64,000 nt of DNA from Plasmodium relictum (lineage: Eukaryota > Apicomplexa > Aconoidasida > Haemosporida > Plasmodiidae): the NCBI RefSeq assembly GCF_900005765.1, contig NC_041680.1, positions 186,001 through 250,000 of the forward strand. The letters are read 5' to 3'. The notes beneath the pieces are model-generated. The model made no database searches. It saw nothing but the letters and a program-made list of their open reading frames with translations, and was not told where the DNA came from. This document shows positions 48,081 through 60,638 of the stretch, in pieces. Every line of letters begins with the position of its first letter. The first letter of the stretch is position 1. A program made the translations under genes and the position numbers.

Positions 48081-48699
48081 ATGTTTAATAGGAAACTGAA
48101 TTATCCTTTTTTAAACTGTTTTAAAAAAATTTTTTTTTCTGAATTAATAAATAAAGAGAAGAATGATAAAATAACAGGAAATGTAGTAAAATTTGATAAA
48201 AGGAAAGGATATGGTTTTATAAGTAATTAATATATGTGCGCATATATATATGCTTATTATAAATAAAATAATCATATTAAATGTGAAATTCCTTATTAAA
48301 ATATATATTTTATTTAATTTTTTTTGTATAGAGCCTAATGATGGAGGACCAGATATTTTTGTTCATTACTCTGATATTTGTTACAGTAATTCTGATTACA
48401 CATCCTTTATTTTAATATAAACAACTAAAATCCGAAAAAAACAAAAAAGAAATTTTAAATAATTTATAGGTAGAAGTTTTGCAATAACTAATGATGAAAA
48501 AAAAAAATTAGCATGGACTTCGAACATGGATTTGAGGAATAGCAAAATTGATTTTAATTTTGAAAATGATAACAAAAAAAAGCAAGAAATTAAAAAAGAG
48601 TTTAAATACTTAATACCAGGTGAAAAAGTAAAATTTTCCGTTATATATGACGAAAAAAGTCATTCTAGTAAAGCAATAAATGTTGAGTATCTTGATTAA
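48081..48699 (+). CDS. CoSP: Cold-shock domain protein (CoSP-like)
   Basis: Three exons, 48081..48222, 48332..48385 and 48470..48699, total 141 residues, all junctions in phase 1. Residues about 33-65 begin a cold-shock domain: ITGNVVKFDKRKGYGFI, containing the RNP1 motif K-G-Y-G-F-I, then PNDGGPDIFVHYSDI containing the RNP2 motif DIFVHYS. The strands are completed by IPGEKVKFSVIYDE and KAINVEYLD. A non-conserved, charged insert (WTSNMDLRNSKIDFNFENDN) splits the domain between strands 3 and 4. Cold-shock domains bind single-stranded RNA or DNA. P. falciparum has one such protein, CoSP, recalled as PF3D7_0109600, reported to bind nucleic acids and tubulin. The N-terminal 30 residues (MFNRKLNYPFLNCFKKIFF) are hydrophobic and basic and might be an organelle signal; that is inference. 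None of its exons is a long open frame. Confidence 0.85.
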
Positions 48700-49182
48700 A
48701 ATTTCTTAGGAAAAACATTCTTTAAAGAGAATGTGCTTCTATATTTTATATTTTTATTAAATTTTTATTATTAATATTTTTATATCTGAGCAAAAAATTT
48801 TTTCATTTTGAAATATTCAAAATCATTTTATTGAAACCTTTAAGAATAAATAATATGTTACATTTTTTTTTCTTTTAATTATTTACATGAGCTTTAAAAA
48901 TTTATAAAGGTTTAATAAAAAAAATATAAAAAAAAAATTAATTTTTATAATATTATTAAAAAAAAATATTGTATGCTTAGATTTATTATTTTCTTTTTTT
49001 TTTTTATTTAAAGAAAAGCAAAAAAAAAAAAAAAAAAAAGATAATTAAATGAATAATATAATTTTCAATTTCAATTGTAAGACTTGTTTCTTTTCTTTTT
49101 TGTTTTATGTATTTTTTTAAATATTAAAAAGGGTCTTAAAAGCCTCAAATACATGTATTAACAAATACAAAAAAAAAAAAAA
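48700..49182. other. Intergenic region
   Basis: A 483-nt tandem spacer between the cold-shock gene and NAA20. Homopolymers only. Confidence 0.6.
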
Positions 49183-49730
49183 ATGGCTAGTTATCAGTAT
49201 TTTAGTTATATAGATTTATATAAAATTAACAATGTGAATTTAGATCCTTTTACTGAAGTATTTAATGATAAATTTTATTTAAGATATATTTACAAATGGC
49301 CTCATATGAACATTATTAGCAGAGATATAGATGATCATATAAATGGGTATATAATAGGTACATAGGTTTAAAAAAAATTTAAAATGATATAATATGCATA
49401 ATTTTAAAAAAATTTACATTATTTCCAATATTTTAAGGTAAAGAAGAAGGTTATGATGAGGAATATCATGGTCATGTAACAGCTTTATCAATTGAAGAGG
49501 ATAGTAGAAGAACAGGAAAAGGCATTGATTTAATGAATGAATTTGAAAAAATATCTAAAATAATTCATAAGGGTTATTTTGTTGATTTATTTGTTCGTAT
49601 TTCTAATGACCCAGCTATAAATATGTATAAGAAATTGGGTTACATAATTAATGAAGAAATTACTAATTATTATTGTGGTAATGAAAGTGCTCTAGATATG
49701 AGGAAATACTTAAATTTAGAAAAAACGTAA
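49183..49730 (+). CDS. NAA20: NatB N-terminal acetyltransferase catalytic subunit (NAA20-like)
   Basis: Two exons, 49183..49357 and 49438..49730, joined in phase 1, total 155 residues. It starts MASYQYFSYIDLYKINNVNLDPFTEVF, matching the NAA20 N terminus (F-x-x-x-D-L-F-x-x-N-x-x-NLDP-x-TE). GYIIGKEEG spans the junction, then YHGHVTALSI, the acetyl-CoA loop RRTGKG, FVDLFVRISNDPAINMYKKLGY and ALDMRKYLN. Every block of the family is present. NatB acetylates nascent proteins starting Met-Asp/Glu/Asn/Gln at the ribosome, with the NAA25 partner. It is slightly shorter than the usual 178, the difference lying at the C terminus after DMRK. Confidence 0.92.
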
Positions 49731-50593
49731 TGTAGGTAGTAATATATAAGTTATGAAAAAGTTAAAATTTTGATTTATAAATAATAGTATCTAAAAAAAA
49801 CGCAATTTACTATTATTATTATGCCAAAAAAAAAAAAAAAAAAAACCTTAAAATAAAATAAAATAAAATAAAATTCAAATATATTTCTTACTAATTTTTT
49901 TTTATATTTATTTTTATTATTTTTTGTGCATATTATTTTAAAAACTATACTTTGGTCTAACACGCACCTTTAAATAAATTATATTTTGAATATGAGAATT
50001 CATTTTTAAGCATAAAAAAAAAAAAAAGAAAAAAAGTGAAAATCTTATATAGGATAAACTTTTACCTTTGCAATTTTTTAAGAAAAAGTCAATTTAATTA
50101 TTGAGAGATTAAAAAATAAAGTACATGCTCATAGGTTTTTAAAATAAAAAAAAGAGTAAAATATGCATGAATATTTATTTAGAAATAAAAATGTCAGGAT
50201 ACTCTTTTTTTAAAAGACATTTAATAGTATTATATCAAAGCAAAAATTTTTAAAAAGAATAGTAGGTAATATCTCATTTATTGACATTTAATTTATTCTT
50301 AAAAAAAAAATATATACATATATTTGCTACTTTTTTATATTAAATCCTTTTTTTTTAATTTTATTTATTTGAAATGCAATAAAAAGCTTCCCAACAAAAA
50401 TATATTTTTTTATATAAATTTAAAAAAAAAAAAAAAATAGAATAAAATTAGTAATGAGTATTTAATTAATAAGGATACTAATTTGCATACTTGAAATAAA
50501 ATATAAATTAAATATTTTTTTTTTTTAATTTTGTTGAAAAATAAAAATATATTTTCTATTTTTTAAAAAATATAATTAAATATAAATAACAAA
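49731..50593. other. Intergenic region
   Basis: An 863-nt tandem spacer between NAA20 and tubulin chaperone A. It contains (TAAAA)n-like runs near 49850 and A-rich tracts. No gene seen. Confidence 0.6.
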
Positions 50594-51354
50594 ATGGAAA
50601 ACATATTATCTCATTTTAAAAATTTGAAAATAAACCATGGTGCCGTTAAAAGGCTTTTAAAAGAGTTAATGTATTATGAAAAGGAGGAAGAAGATTTAAA
50701 AAGTAAAGTGAATAAACTCAAGGTAACATATTTTCTTTATATAACATAAATTATATTAATAAACAAAATATCCCTTTTTTTTAAATGACTTTAATATAAT
50801 TAAAATAAATATACATATATATATATAAATGCTTAAAATATTATTAAATATCAATATTTGTAAAATTAAACATAAATAAATAACAAATGTGTACTTGTTT
50901 TTTGTTCATTATTTAAATACATGTATATGTACAATTAGTTATTTAATAAATATATATCTTTCCTTTTTCTTTCCATCTTTAATAGGATGAAAAGAAAAGT
51001 GAAGGTGAGATAAAACGAGCAGAAGAAATTTTACAAGAAACGATAAGAGTATTACCACATATAAATAACTCTTTACAAAAAAGTTTAAAGAAATTATGCG
51101 ATATAATTTATGAAAATTTTGAAGGCATTTTAGAAATTAATGATAAAAAAATTGAATTTTCTAATAAATATTCTGAAGAAGAATTAAAACAGATTTTTGC
51201 TACACAGTATGAAGAATTCTGTAAAGAAATAAATAATATTAATCAAACTTTAGAAAACATATTTCTTCATATTAAAGATGCTACATTACCTTCTTGTAAT
51301 CGAATAATTAATAATCCTGTATTATTACCAAAAGAAGAATATGTAGACATATAG
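50594..51354 (+). CDS. TBCA: Tubulin-specific chaperone A (TBCA-like) with C-terminal extension
   Basis: Two exons, 50594..50722 and 50986..51354, joined in phase 0, total 165 residues. The N terminus, LKINHGAVKRLLKELMYYEKEE, carries the TBCA signature (L-x-I-x-T-G-x-V-x-R-L-x-K-E-x-x-x-Y-x-KE). The exon junction lies in the first long helix (VNKLK then DEKKSEGEIKRAEEIL). Further helices follow (VLPHINNSLQKSLKKLCDII). TBCA captures beta-tubulin in the folding pathway. The family normally ends near 110 residues. Here about 55 more residues form another helix (IFATQYEEFCKEINNINQTLENIFLH) and a tail that is not low complexity. Exon 2 has no early ATG, so the gene is easily missed as an open frame. 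Confidence 0.8.
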
Positions 51355-52325
51355 AAAATTTTCCTTTTGCTTAAACCATATAGGCACAAATTTTTATTTA
51401 TCTAAAATTTTATTTCCATTAACTTTTATTTTTTTTAATATTTCCTTTTACGTATATTTTCACTTTTCTAAACCTTGACTTATATTAATTTTTATTTTTT
51501 CATGTTTTTAATAATATGCATATGTTTTCTAAACATTTTACATTATTATAAATTCTTTTTAATTATTTTTATTTATTTATTTTATTTTATTTATTTTTTT
51601 TTGGTGTTTTATTTAAAATAAGTGTTTCCTTAATAAAAGAAAAAATTTACTATATCTCATAAAATAATACATAAATTATCTGATATTTTTATTTCTTTTT
51701 AATTTAAATGAGAAATATTTATAAAAGTTTTTTAAAAAAAAAAGATTAACAGAAAGTGTAATATAATAAGAATAATAATTATATCAAAATTTGAGTAAAA
51801 CTAATTACTATATAAAATTAATAAAAATTATAAAAAAGGAGTCAATAAAAATGGACACTAGAACAAATTAAATGCATCTCTTCAAGTTTTGTACTCATGA
51901 AAGTATTGAAATATAAATATTTTTATGAATATAAAAATACTTTTTATAGAAAATATGATTATTAAAAATATTTAGTTTTTTATTTAATTTAATGAGTATA
52001 TATTTTTTTAGTAATGAGATATAAATTCATTTATTTAAAAATGGGAAAAGCTTTTTTAATGTTATTTCAACAAAAAGAGCATAATAAAATCATTATTAAA
52101 TAAATTTTCATAAAAAATTTTGAATTTATGCATTATTAGTGCATTTAGAATAATAAAAAATTATATTTCTTGTAATAAATATAACTATAAATCTCTAGTA
52201 TCCTCGAATTATGTAAGTTTCCTCATTTAAAAACAATTTTTTTTTCTTGTTTTTATATTTATTTGTATATTTATATATAAATATATATATTTTTAAATAT
52301 ATATATTTTTAAACATACATATTCT

Positions 52326-52369
<44 letters not shown>

Positions 52370-52655
52370 GATTTTTTTTAATAAAGATTCGAATTTAAAT
52401 GTATAATTAATTAAACTGTTTTATTATGATTAATATTATATATATATATATATATTTTTTTTATTCATATTTGCATTTGAATTAATAAATTTAAAAAATA
52501 ACTCATTATTTTGTTTAAAATTAAAATTAGTTAAAATATTATTTGCAAGGAAATATAAAGAAAAATAGAATACAAAATAAAAATTTTGAAAAAAAATAAA
52601 AATTTGAATAAAAAAATAAAAAAATAAACAAAATTCAATAAAAAGGGATAGAAAG
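51355..52655. other. Intergenic region
   Basis: A 1.3-kb tandem spacer between TBCA and the ELO gene. It contains an (AT)n run at about 52329-52366 and T-rich tracts. No open frame or RNA feature recognised. Confidence 0.6.
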
Positions 52656-53809
52656 ATGATTGAAAAAATAATAACTAAAGTAAATGATGAATCATATTTT
52701 AGAATATTAGGTAATATTCGGGACTACCCTAAGAAAGCTGTTTTTAATATAGAGGAAATTATTCCTTTTTATAAATATTTATGTTTTCAGTGGTTCGAAA
52801 AAAATTATATCATAAATAATTCTTATCATATATTTCTTGTATATATTTATATATGTATGTGTACTTATTTTTTTAAGCATTAATATGTCTATTTTACTAA
52901 AAACATCTTTTTTTAGTATTTTATCTTGGATATTTACTTAAAACATTTTTTTTTTATTTATTTTTATTCTTACATTTTATTAGGGAAAAGGATTTTACTC
53001 CTTTTAGATTTATTGAGTTGGTACACAATAAATATTACGTCTGCCCAATTGTTGTGATAATTTATTTATTATTTTGTAAATATGGAAATAATCTCATGCA
53101 AAATAGAAAACCATTTAATATAAAAAAGATAATAATAATATGGAACTTTTTATTATCATGTTTTAATATGTTTGTAATAATGAGATTATTACCTGTATTG
53201 ATTTATATAATTTACCATTATTCATTAACTGGATTATTAATAATACCCCCAATTTATATGTATGCATTTGGCCCTGTTGGATTATGGATATGCTTATTTA
53301 TATTGTCTAAATATTTTGAATTAATTGATACATGCTTTTTAATTTTAAGAAAAAAAGAAGTAACATTATTACACTGGTTTCATCATTCTACAGTTTTGTT
53401 ATATACATGGGATACATATTATGTTGAATTACCAGCTGGAGTTGTTTTTATTTTTATTAATGCATTTGTTCATACTATAATGTATTTTTATTACTTTTTA
53501 GCTACTTTATATAATAAGCCATTAAAATGGAGTGTTGTTGTTACTTTTATTCAAATTTTTCAAATGATTTTAGGTATTTTGTTAACCATATATTGCTTAT
53601 ACATAACTTATATTTACAAATATAATACTAATTGGGAAATCGATTTTATTCACAAATTGAAAAATAACTTTTCGTTTGACAATGGCCATTATATCTCAAG
53701 AAAAAATTTATTCTTTGCGTGCCTTATGTATTTGTCTTATTTATATTTATTTGCAAAATATTTTATTAATAGATATGTTGTTAAATTTATAAAAAAAAAG
53801 AAAGAATAA
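52656..53809 (+). CDS. ELO family fatty-acid elongase (3-ketoacyl-CoA synthase)
   Basis: The main exon is 52984..53809. It encodes EKDFTPFRFIELVHNKYYVCP and five or more TM helices. The ELO hallmarks are QNRKPF after TM1, KYFELIDTCFLILRKK, the HWFHHST box (HxxHH), and NAFVHTIMYFYYFL. It ends in the ER-retrieval-like KKKKE. ELO proteins elongate fatty acyl-CoA in the ER; Plasmodium has three. A first exon starts at ATG 52656 (MIEKIITKVNDESYF). Its donor is uncertain. The acceptor before 52984 needs phase 2, and exon 1 offers only weak GTGGTT or GTGTAC donors in that phase. A strong GTATGT donor at 52857 joins instead to an acceptor at 52916 and then reads straight through, adding a hydrophobic segment. 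Function is safe; the first 70-110 residues are not. Confidence 0.83.
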
Positions 53810-55525
53810 AATTAAAATTTTTTTTTTTTTAAGAAATTAAATTTCATAGAAAAAATAATGAATAATTATGAATTCAACAATTTTATTTCAAATTTTATTT
53901 TTATCAATTTTTGGATGCTACATGTTTATTTCTAAGTATTTCATATTTACTCCTTTGTTTCTTTTTTATGTATATTTTTACCATTTAATTTTAATAATTT
54001 ATTAATTTTTTTCAGTATTTTTTATTTTTTTAAATTATATTTATGTAAATAATATTTGTTATTTTTTATTTAATTTTTTTTTTTTTTTTATATTTAAAAT
54101 GGGTTGCACAAAGGGAATTTATATAGACATAATATAATTCATAATTTGGAAATAATTTCGCATTATTTTATTTATTTTTTTTTTTTTTTCATACAAGTCA
54201 TTTTAGAATATATATATATATATATTGTTCATGTATATATATATGCTCCTTTTTCTTATTATTTAAAATAAAGAAAAAAATTCTTTTTATTTTTATTCTT
54301 TTTTAATAGCATTTAATCAAATAATTATTTAATATTCCTATTTAAATTTTGATGATTCAAAAATTAGTTGCTTTAAACAACTTATATACATATCATTGCT
54401 TAAAGATACATTTATATATATTTATAAAAGTAGCAAAAGTATCTGTTGAATACTAATAGCTGCAAAAGAACAAAAAAAAAAAAATAAAATATGGAATTTA
54501 AAAAAATAAAATTACTTTTTAAAAAAATTTACATTTCACTTTTAAATTCAAAACTAAAAAATTCTTCAGTAATATAAAAAAAAAAAAGTTTATGTTTAAT
54601 TTTAATAAGTTTCCAAATTTATAAAATAATTATTTACACTTTAAAATTTATTTTCATGATGATTAAATATTTTAAAAAAATTTCTTATTAAAAAAAAAAA
54701 AAAATATACTTACGTATATATATGATTAAGCTTTAGGATTATGTCATTATATAATATTAAAAGGGAACAAAAAAAAAAAAAAAAAAAAAAAGTGTTTACT
54801 AAAATGGAATATTTAATTAATTCGAGAATATATATATATTTTTCCCCCTTTTAATAATCAAACAGTTATTTTAATAATTTAAGGAAAAATTATTTTAAAA
54901 ATAACGAACAAATAAAAATAAAAAAAAAAAACTAATAATTTTATTTATACTCTAATAAATAATTACTACAAAGAAATGATATGTTCTCATTAAAATAATT
55001 TCATATTAATCATGATTACTTTGATTTCAAATAGCAAAAATTATAAATATAAAAGATAAATGACTGCTATGTATATTATATATATAGAAAAAGTGTTTAA
55101 GAAAAAGAAAATTACAAGTAACAATAAAAATAATAATAGTTATAAATATTAAGTTATATACATAATAATATTAAAAAGATATAAAATTTAGTCAATAAAA
55201 TAATATAATAACAAATATATAAAAGTCAAAAAAATATAAATGTGATATTTATAAAAAAAAGGAAAAATGATAAAGTAGGAATAAGTTTAACGAGTAATAA
55301 CAAATTATTTATTTTAATTTTTTTTTTTAATTATTATAATATTACTGTTTTTATATATTTCTTCTAATTACATTTATTGCATTTTACTTTATTTTGTAAA
55401 ATATTAAAATTTAAAAGTTAAAAATTGAATTATATATGGTATTAAACAGATAAAATATAACTAAGTGTTCAATAATTTTTTTTTTTTTCTTTTTTAATAA
55501 ACAAAATTTTTTAAAATTAAAAGAT
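53810..55525. other. Intergenic region
   Basis: A 1.7-kb tandem spacer between the ELO gene and CFIm25. A very short frame at 54099 (MGCTKGIYIDII) is not called. A CCCCC patch occurs at 54844. No other feature seen. Confidence 0.55.
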
Positions 55526-56221
55526 ATGGTAACTCAATCAAATAGTTCTACGATAAATGCTACAAACGTTAATATATGTAACAGAGAAAATAAATCTGAG
55601 TGGTTATTATATCCTCAATCTAATTACGAATTCAATATTGATGAAAAACTAAAAAATAAATTTATTTTGGATAATGAAAAATGCAAGAAACGTATAAATT
55701 CTTATAATAAAAATGGAATAAGAAATTCTGTATTAGCAATAATATTATGTCATAGATATGAATACCCACACTTATTATTATTACAACATTTAGAAAGTCA
55801 GAAATATTATTTATTAAATGGAAAGTATAAGACATGGGAAAAGCCAAAGGAAGTATTAAAAAAAAAATTACAGAAATATATTAACAAAATTAAAGATATA
55901 CATTTTATATCAAATCAAATAAATGTGGAAAAAGAAGAAACAGTTGAAATTGGAGAATTCTTAGGAGAATGGTGGAAAACACAATTTAATTCAGTCTATT
56001 TACCTTACTTACCAGCTCATGTAACTAGACCTAAAGAATATGTTCGTTTATATCAAGTAACATTATCATCAAAATGTATTTTTCATTTGCCACCTGGTTT
56101 TACATTAAAAGCTTTACCTTTATTTGATTTGAACAATTGTGGTATAGCTATTAATGGATTATCAAGTATACTTTCAAGATTTAAGTTACATTGTATGGTA
56201 CAAGAAGAATCCGAAAATTAA
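55526..56221 (+). CDS. CPSF5: Cleavage and polyadenylation factor CFIm25 (CPSF5/NUDT21-like)
   Basis: Single exon, 231 residues, the usual length of NUDT21/CFIm25. The N-terminal YPQSNYEF matches the conserved YPLxNYTF. RNSVLAIILCHRYEYPHLLLLQ follows. IGEFLGEWWKTQFNSVYLPYLPAHVTRPKEYVRLYQV corresponds to the family block IGEFLGEWWRPNFE...YPPHITKPKE. The end, FDLNNCGIAINGLSSILSRF, matches the FELYDNxxxYGxxISSLPxLLSRF block. The Nudix box is degenerate, as in the human protein, so it binds RNA and does not hydrolyse nucleotides. In animals CFIm25 recognises UGUA upstream of poly(A) sites. The family's Asp-Asn-x-x-x-Tyr-Gly step is altered to Asn-Asn-Cys-Gly here. Confidence 0.92.
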   Translation: MVTQSNSSTINATNVNICNRENKSEWLLYPQSNYEFNIDEKLKNKFILDNEKCKKRINSYNKNGIRNSVLAIILCHRYEYPHLLLLQHLESQKYYLLNGKYKTWEKPKEVLKKKLQKYINKIKDIHFISNQINVEKEETVEIGEFLGEWWKTQFNSVYLPYLPAHVTRPKEYVRLYQVTLSSKCIFHLPPGFTLKALPLFDLNNCGIAINGLSSILSRFKLHCMVQEESEN

Positions 56222-57121
56222 AATTCATTCAAATAAAAAAAAAAAAAAAAACGCATAAGTTTATTATTATTTTTTTTTTTTTTATATATAACACAAGCAT
56301 TTTTTTTTTTTAATTGTCTTTTTTTTTTTTTATTCTCCTTTTATTTTTTTTATTTTATCATTTATCCTTTTAAATTTTTTATTATATTTTAATATGAATA
56401 TTTTAAATATAATTTTTTTTTAAGTTTTATTTAACAATGTTATTTTATTTTAACAATTTTTTTAACTATTTAATTATTAATAATTTGTGATTCCATTTTT
56501 GATACAAAAAAAATGTCTCTAATATAATTTATAATATTCACTTAACTGTGTTGAAATTATTAATAAAAGTAACAAAAAAAAGGGACAAATATGAAAGAAT
56601 ATAAATTATGGCTAAATAAAAATTCAAACAAAAATAATTAATTTACTTTAAAATGTGTAACATATTCTATGCTTAGAAAAAAAAAAAAAAAAAACCTAAT
56701 GTTTTATTATTATTATTATATAAAAAATATAGTATCTTTTTTTTTTAATTTAATAAAAATAAAATTAGGTAATTATTAATTAAATAATAAAAAAAATTTC
56801 TTAAAAAAATACTTTAAGAATAGTTCATTAGTTAATGTAAAAAGGTAAAAATAAATAGTTGAATAAAAAAAAGAAGAAATAAAAAAAAATTATTTATAAA
56901 TTCTAATGAAAATATAAAAAAAAGAAAGTATTTTTACTTTTAACATTTTTATTTCATATTTAGTACTAATAAATCTTAAATCATAGGAATACAAATTATA
57001 TATATATATTTATGAATTATTTTTTATAGTAATTTAAAAATATATTTGTGTAATTATGTAAATTAATATATTTTATTGAGTGACATAATTTTTAGTTTTT
57101 TGTCTTTTTATATTTACATAA
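56222..57121. other. Convergent intergenic region
   Basis: 3' UTRs of CFIm25 (+) and the LCCL protein (-). T-rich on the left and A-rich on the right. No gene seen. Confidence 0.6.
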
Positions 57122-60100
57122 TTATATTTTTAAGATTTGAATAGCCATTATAGTAGTTTTAGCATGTGTGCATTCGTTTTCACTTTCTAAACATGTTGAT
57201 GTAAATATGAGGGATCGATTAGTTATCTGTACATTTTTAACAGCAACAAAATATTCATTTTTTTGTAATTCAACATTTTTTATTAAGGGTAATCCATTTA
57301 CCTCAATAAAGGCATTTTGCTTATCACTGGAAGATATATTGCCAATTAAAACTTGAATTGTATATGTCCCATTTTCATGAGTTCTAAATTTCCAAAAATT
57401 TGTCTGACATTCTAAATCAGTTATACAATGTTCGCTAGCTGATGCAGGTGGAAAGTTGATTCCTCCTGAATATAAACCATTTGAATAAATATTTTTTTGT
57501 GTTAAAGGTTCTAAAAAGCTGATTGGCCTATTCCAGCCATATGCAAAAGTGTCATAGTCTTTAAATACTTCCCCTGAATCTATTAGAAATTTATTTGGTA
57601 AATTTAAATCATTATTTCTTTTAAAGACAATAGAATAACTATTAGGAGAGGAAGAATATAACTGATTAAAATTTTGTGTAAATGCAGGAGAAACAGTGAA
57701 TGATAAATTAGAATTTTTATTTTGGTTCAAAGATAAAACATTATTTTGCAAATTTCCGACATAGTTTTCTTGTTTATCATTTATCATTACTAAGAATTTG
57801 CAATTTTTATCATTTTTCTTGTTACAAACACCTGCATGAACAGCAGTTTTACATAAAGATGAATCAATAGAATATATATCTGAACCGTAAACCTCACCGG
57901 CTAATTGTTCTATACAATGATAATCACAAGTGGCTAAGAATTTATCTCCATTAATTAAAGGTAGAACATCCGGTATATTATTTAACGTATTATTGCAATC
58001 AATAATATCAATAGTTGCATGATGGGACATATAATCATTATCAGTTATATTACAAGAGTTTCCAATAAGTTCAAATGATCCACCTGTTTCATCATAGTTT
58101 ACAAACATGTCCCTAATTTCTATTTTAACTGAAGTAGTAATAATTGGATGCTCCAGTTTGAATGTATTATGATCTATGTTAGAAGTATGCAAAATTGGTA
58201 TAATTAATTCTGTATCATCAAAAAGTAAAGATATTTCTGATGGCCATGTTAAAATATTATCTCTTGGTTTAAAACGAAATTTATTAATTTGTACAGGCCT
58301 ATTAAAAAATACTTTTATATATTCACCAATAGATGTATTTAATGATCTCCAAGTGCTATATTTTTTATCCATATGCAAATTGCTCAATCCCGCTAAACAA
58401 TTGAATTCATCAGTTAAGGAAGACGATTCTATGCATTCTTTAAAAACTTTGTTCTCTGGGGATGATAAAACTTCTTCCTCACCATTACATATAGTTGGTA
58501 AAATCTTTCTTTGTTGAGCAAATATTAAAAAAGGAATATTTTGTAACACATAAAATTTCAAGTCTGCCCTATTTTTTAAAGGAATAAATTTTATTTTAAA
58601 TTTTTTTTTTTCTTTTGTTATATTGTGAGTGATTTCTAAAATATCTTCTGTATCAAATGCTTTCCATAGAGAATCTTTATGAGGGCTAAGAGGTAAAACT
58701 TCATTTACCGGTGCAGCAATAAATAAATTGGAACCAGTGTTAACTGACAAAGAAAAATTGGTAAATTGAGGATTTTGTTCAGTTCGTAAGAGATGTAAAC
58801 CAATGTATTTGGATGGAATGCTTGTAATTAACCAATCAGCATCATTTTTAAATACATTTTCTTCTATATCAATTAAGCCTATTTCAAATAAGTCTGCATT
58901 TAATGAAGAAAATCTTATTGGAGGGATAACATTCTCACTAAAAAAGTAATGACTTTGAATAACTTGTTCATCTATTGCACTAGATTTCCATAATAATTTA
59001 AAAGAAGCTGATTCTCCATTTTTATATTTTAAATGGGAAGAATGAGATACTTCTAAAACAAATTTATGTTTTTCACCACCTATTAACTCAATAGGTTTCG
59101 AATTTTTTTTAATTATTTCACTTTTTTCATCATTTGTTGTTGAATATTTTATTGATCTTTTAGGAAAAGAATTTTCTTCTTCTACTTCTTCAAAGCCGTA
59201 CAATAATACATCTTTATTGTTTAAAAGTAGTCTAAAAGAACAATCAGTTTCAATTATAAAAATATATGTTCCATTGTGTGGTGCTAATAAAAATCCTTCA
59301 TATCGAATAGAATATTTATAAGGAGAAAGACTCTCTACTGGGCCTCTATTACTATAAAAAAAATTAACATCTTTCTCAATTTTTGTTTCAGTTGGTGATC
59401 CTTCAAAAAAAGGGTTATTAAAATAGGATACTTTTAATCCATCACTATGAGGCTCATCTTCATAACCTGGAGAATTTTCACAATTCTCCTCTGCTTGTTT
59501 AGCATTTTCACTCTCATTTTTAATATCTATTTGTAAATTATCAATAATATTTTTAGTGGAATCTATATCATTAGAATTATTTTCTATTTTTGATAAGGAA
59601 TCTTCACTTTTAGTAAGCCATTCATTAATTTTTTCAATTCTAGAATTTATTAGTTCATGTTTTTTACCGCAAACAGAATCAAATTTTTGTAGCATGCTAT
59701 AGATTCTACTATTTAAAACTTGTAATCTATCCTTTAACCTATCTGCTTCTAATGATTTCTCTTCAAAAACTTTTTTTACATGCATTCTTAGTTTGTCATA
59801 ATTTATTGCATTAGCACAATAATCCCAGTCACGAGATCCCTTACCTAATAATTGAACCTCTACATAACACCATTCCTTGCCTAAAAGTTCATAAGATATA
59901 TATATATATATATAATTTTAGAAAAATGCTATATGTGTATTTGTAATGTTTTAATTTAATCGATTATTCTATTCTAAGAACATCAATAAATGTGTTCATA
60001 CAAACCACTAGTTCCATCAGGAGAGGTTGCGTTCGTACAGTCTGTATAGGTTTGATCATCATGAAGAAAAGCAGAAGCACAAAGTCTTCCATCCAATGTT

Positions 60101-60219
60101 TTTCTGTGTTGTTGTCTAAATTCAGTTATTTTTTCAAGTGATGATGCTGGATCTTTTGAGAAAATAAAAATGCTTTTAATCAAATATAAAAAAAAAAAAA
60201 TAATTGTTATTTTTGTCAT
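57122..60219 (-). CDS. CCp5: LCCL domain-containing protein (CCp5-like), secreted
   Basis: Two minus-strand exons, 60006..60219 and 57122..59880, total 990 residues, joined in phase 1 within TSPDGTSG/KEWCYVEV. ATG 60219 gives a signal peptide (MTKITIIFFFLYLIKSIFIF). Then come a cysteine-rich FN2-like region (GRLCASAFL...EWCYVE...RDWDYC), a coiled coil (residues about 105-190), a PA14-like domain (RYEGFLLAPHNGTYIFIIET), a discoidin-like domain (WRSLNTSIGEYIKVFFNRPV), and an LCCL domain (FLATCDYHCIEQLAGEVYG, CKTAVHAGVC) with a C-terminal beta-rich region. This architecture and the syntenic place next to PHIL1 point to CCp5 of the LCCL/CCp (LAP) family. These proteins form complexes on gametocytes or gametes and act in crystalloid or sporozoite formation. 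The gene should be sexual-stage expressed; two GTACAC words lie upstream. Confidence 0.9.
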
Positions 60220-60632
60220 TCTCAATCATTAAATAATGCTACAAAACAAAAAAAAAAATAAATAATTCTGTTGTATTATCTATTTTTTTTTTTTTTATTT
60301 AGATTATTTATATTATATTATTGCTACTGTTCTTTTTTTTTACATTATTGCAGGTATTAAAAACTATGTATAATTAAAAAGTTAATTTAAAATCTAAAAC
60401 GTTATTATAAAAAAAAATATTTTTAAAATCATTTGTGAGTGATATATGATATTTTCATAAAAATATGTGGATAGCGAAACAACCAATTAATACATAAAAA
60501 AAAGAAAAAGAAAAAGAAAGAATATACTCTTAATAAAAAATATGTTAATACTGAACAGTCTTCTAAAGGAATTATAATTTTTTTTTTTTTGTCTCGTGCT
60601 TTATTCTTTTATTTGTGATAGGACAACTGTAG

Positions 60633-60638
60633 GTACAC
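60633..60638. promoter_or_regulatory. Candidate AP2-G-type site GTACAC
   Basis: GTACAC about 415 bp upstream of the LCCL gene start. The GTAC core with a trailing C fits the reported motif of the gametocyte regulator AP2-G. A six-base word can occur by chance; function is inferred from the expected sexual-stage expression of CCp genes. Confidence 0.3.

Noticed and set aside
58176..58517. Antisense frame inside the LCCL gene
   Set aside because: Overlaps the discoidin-like domain of a confident gene; no homology recognised.
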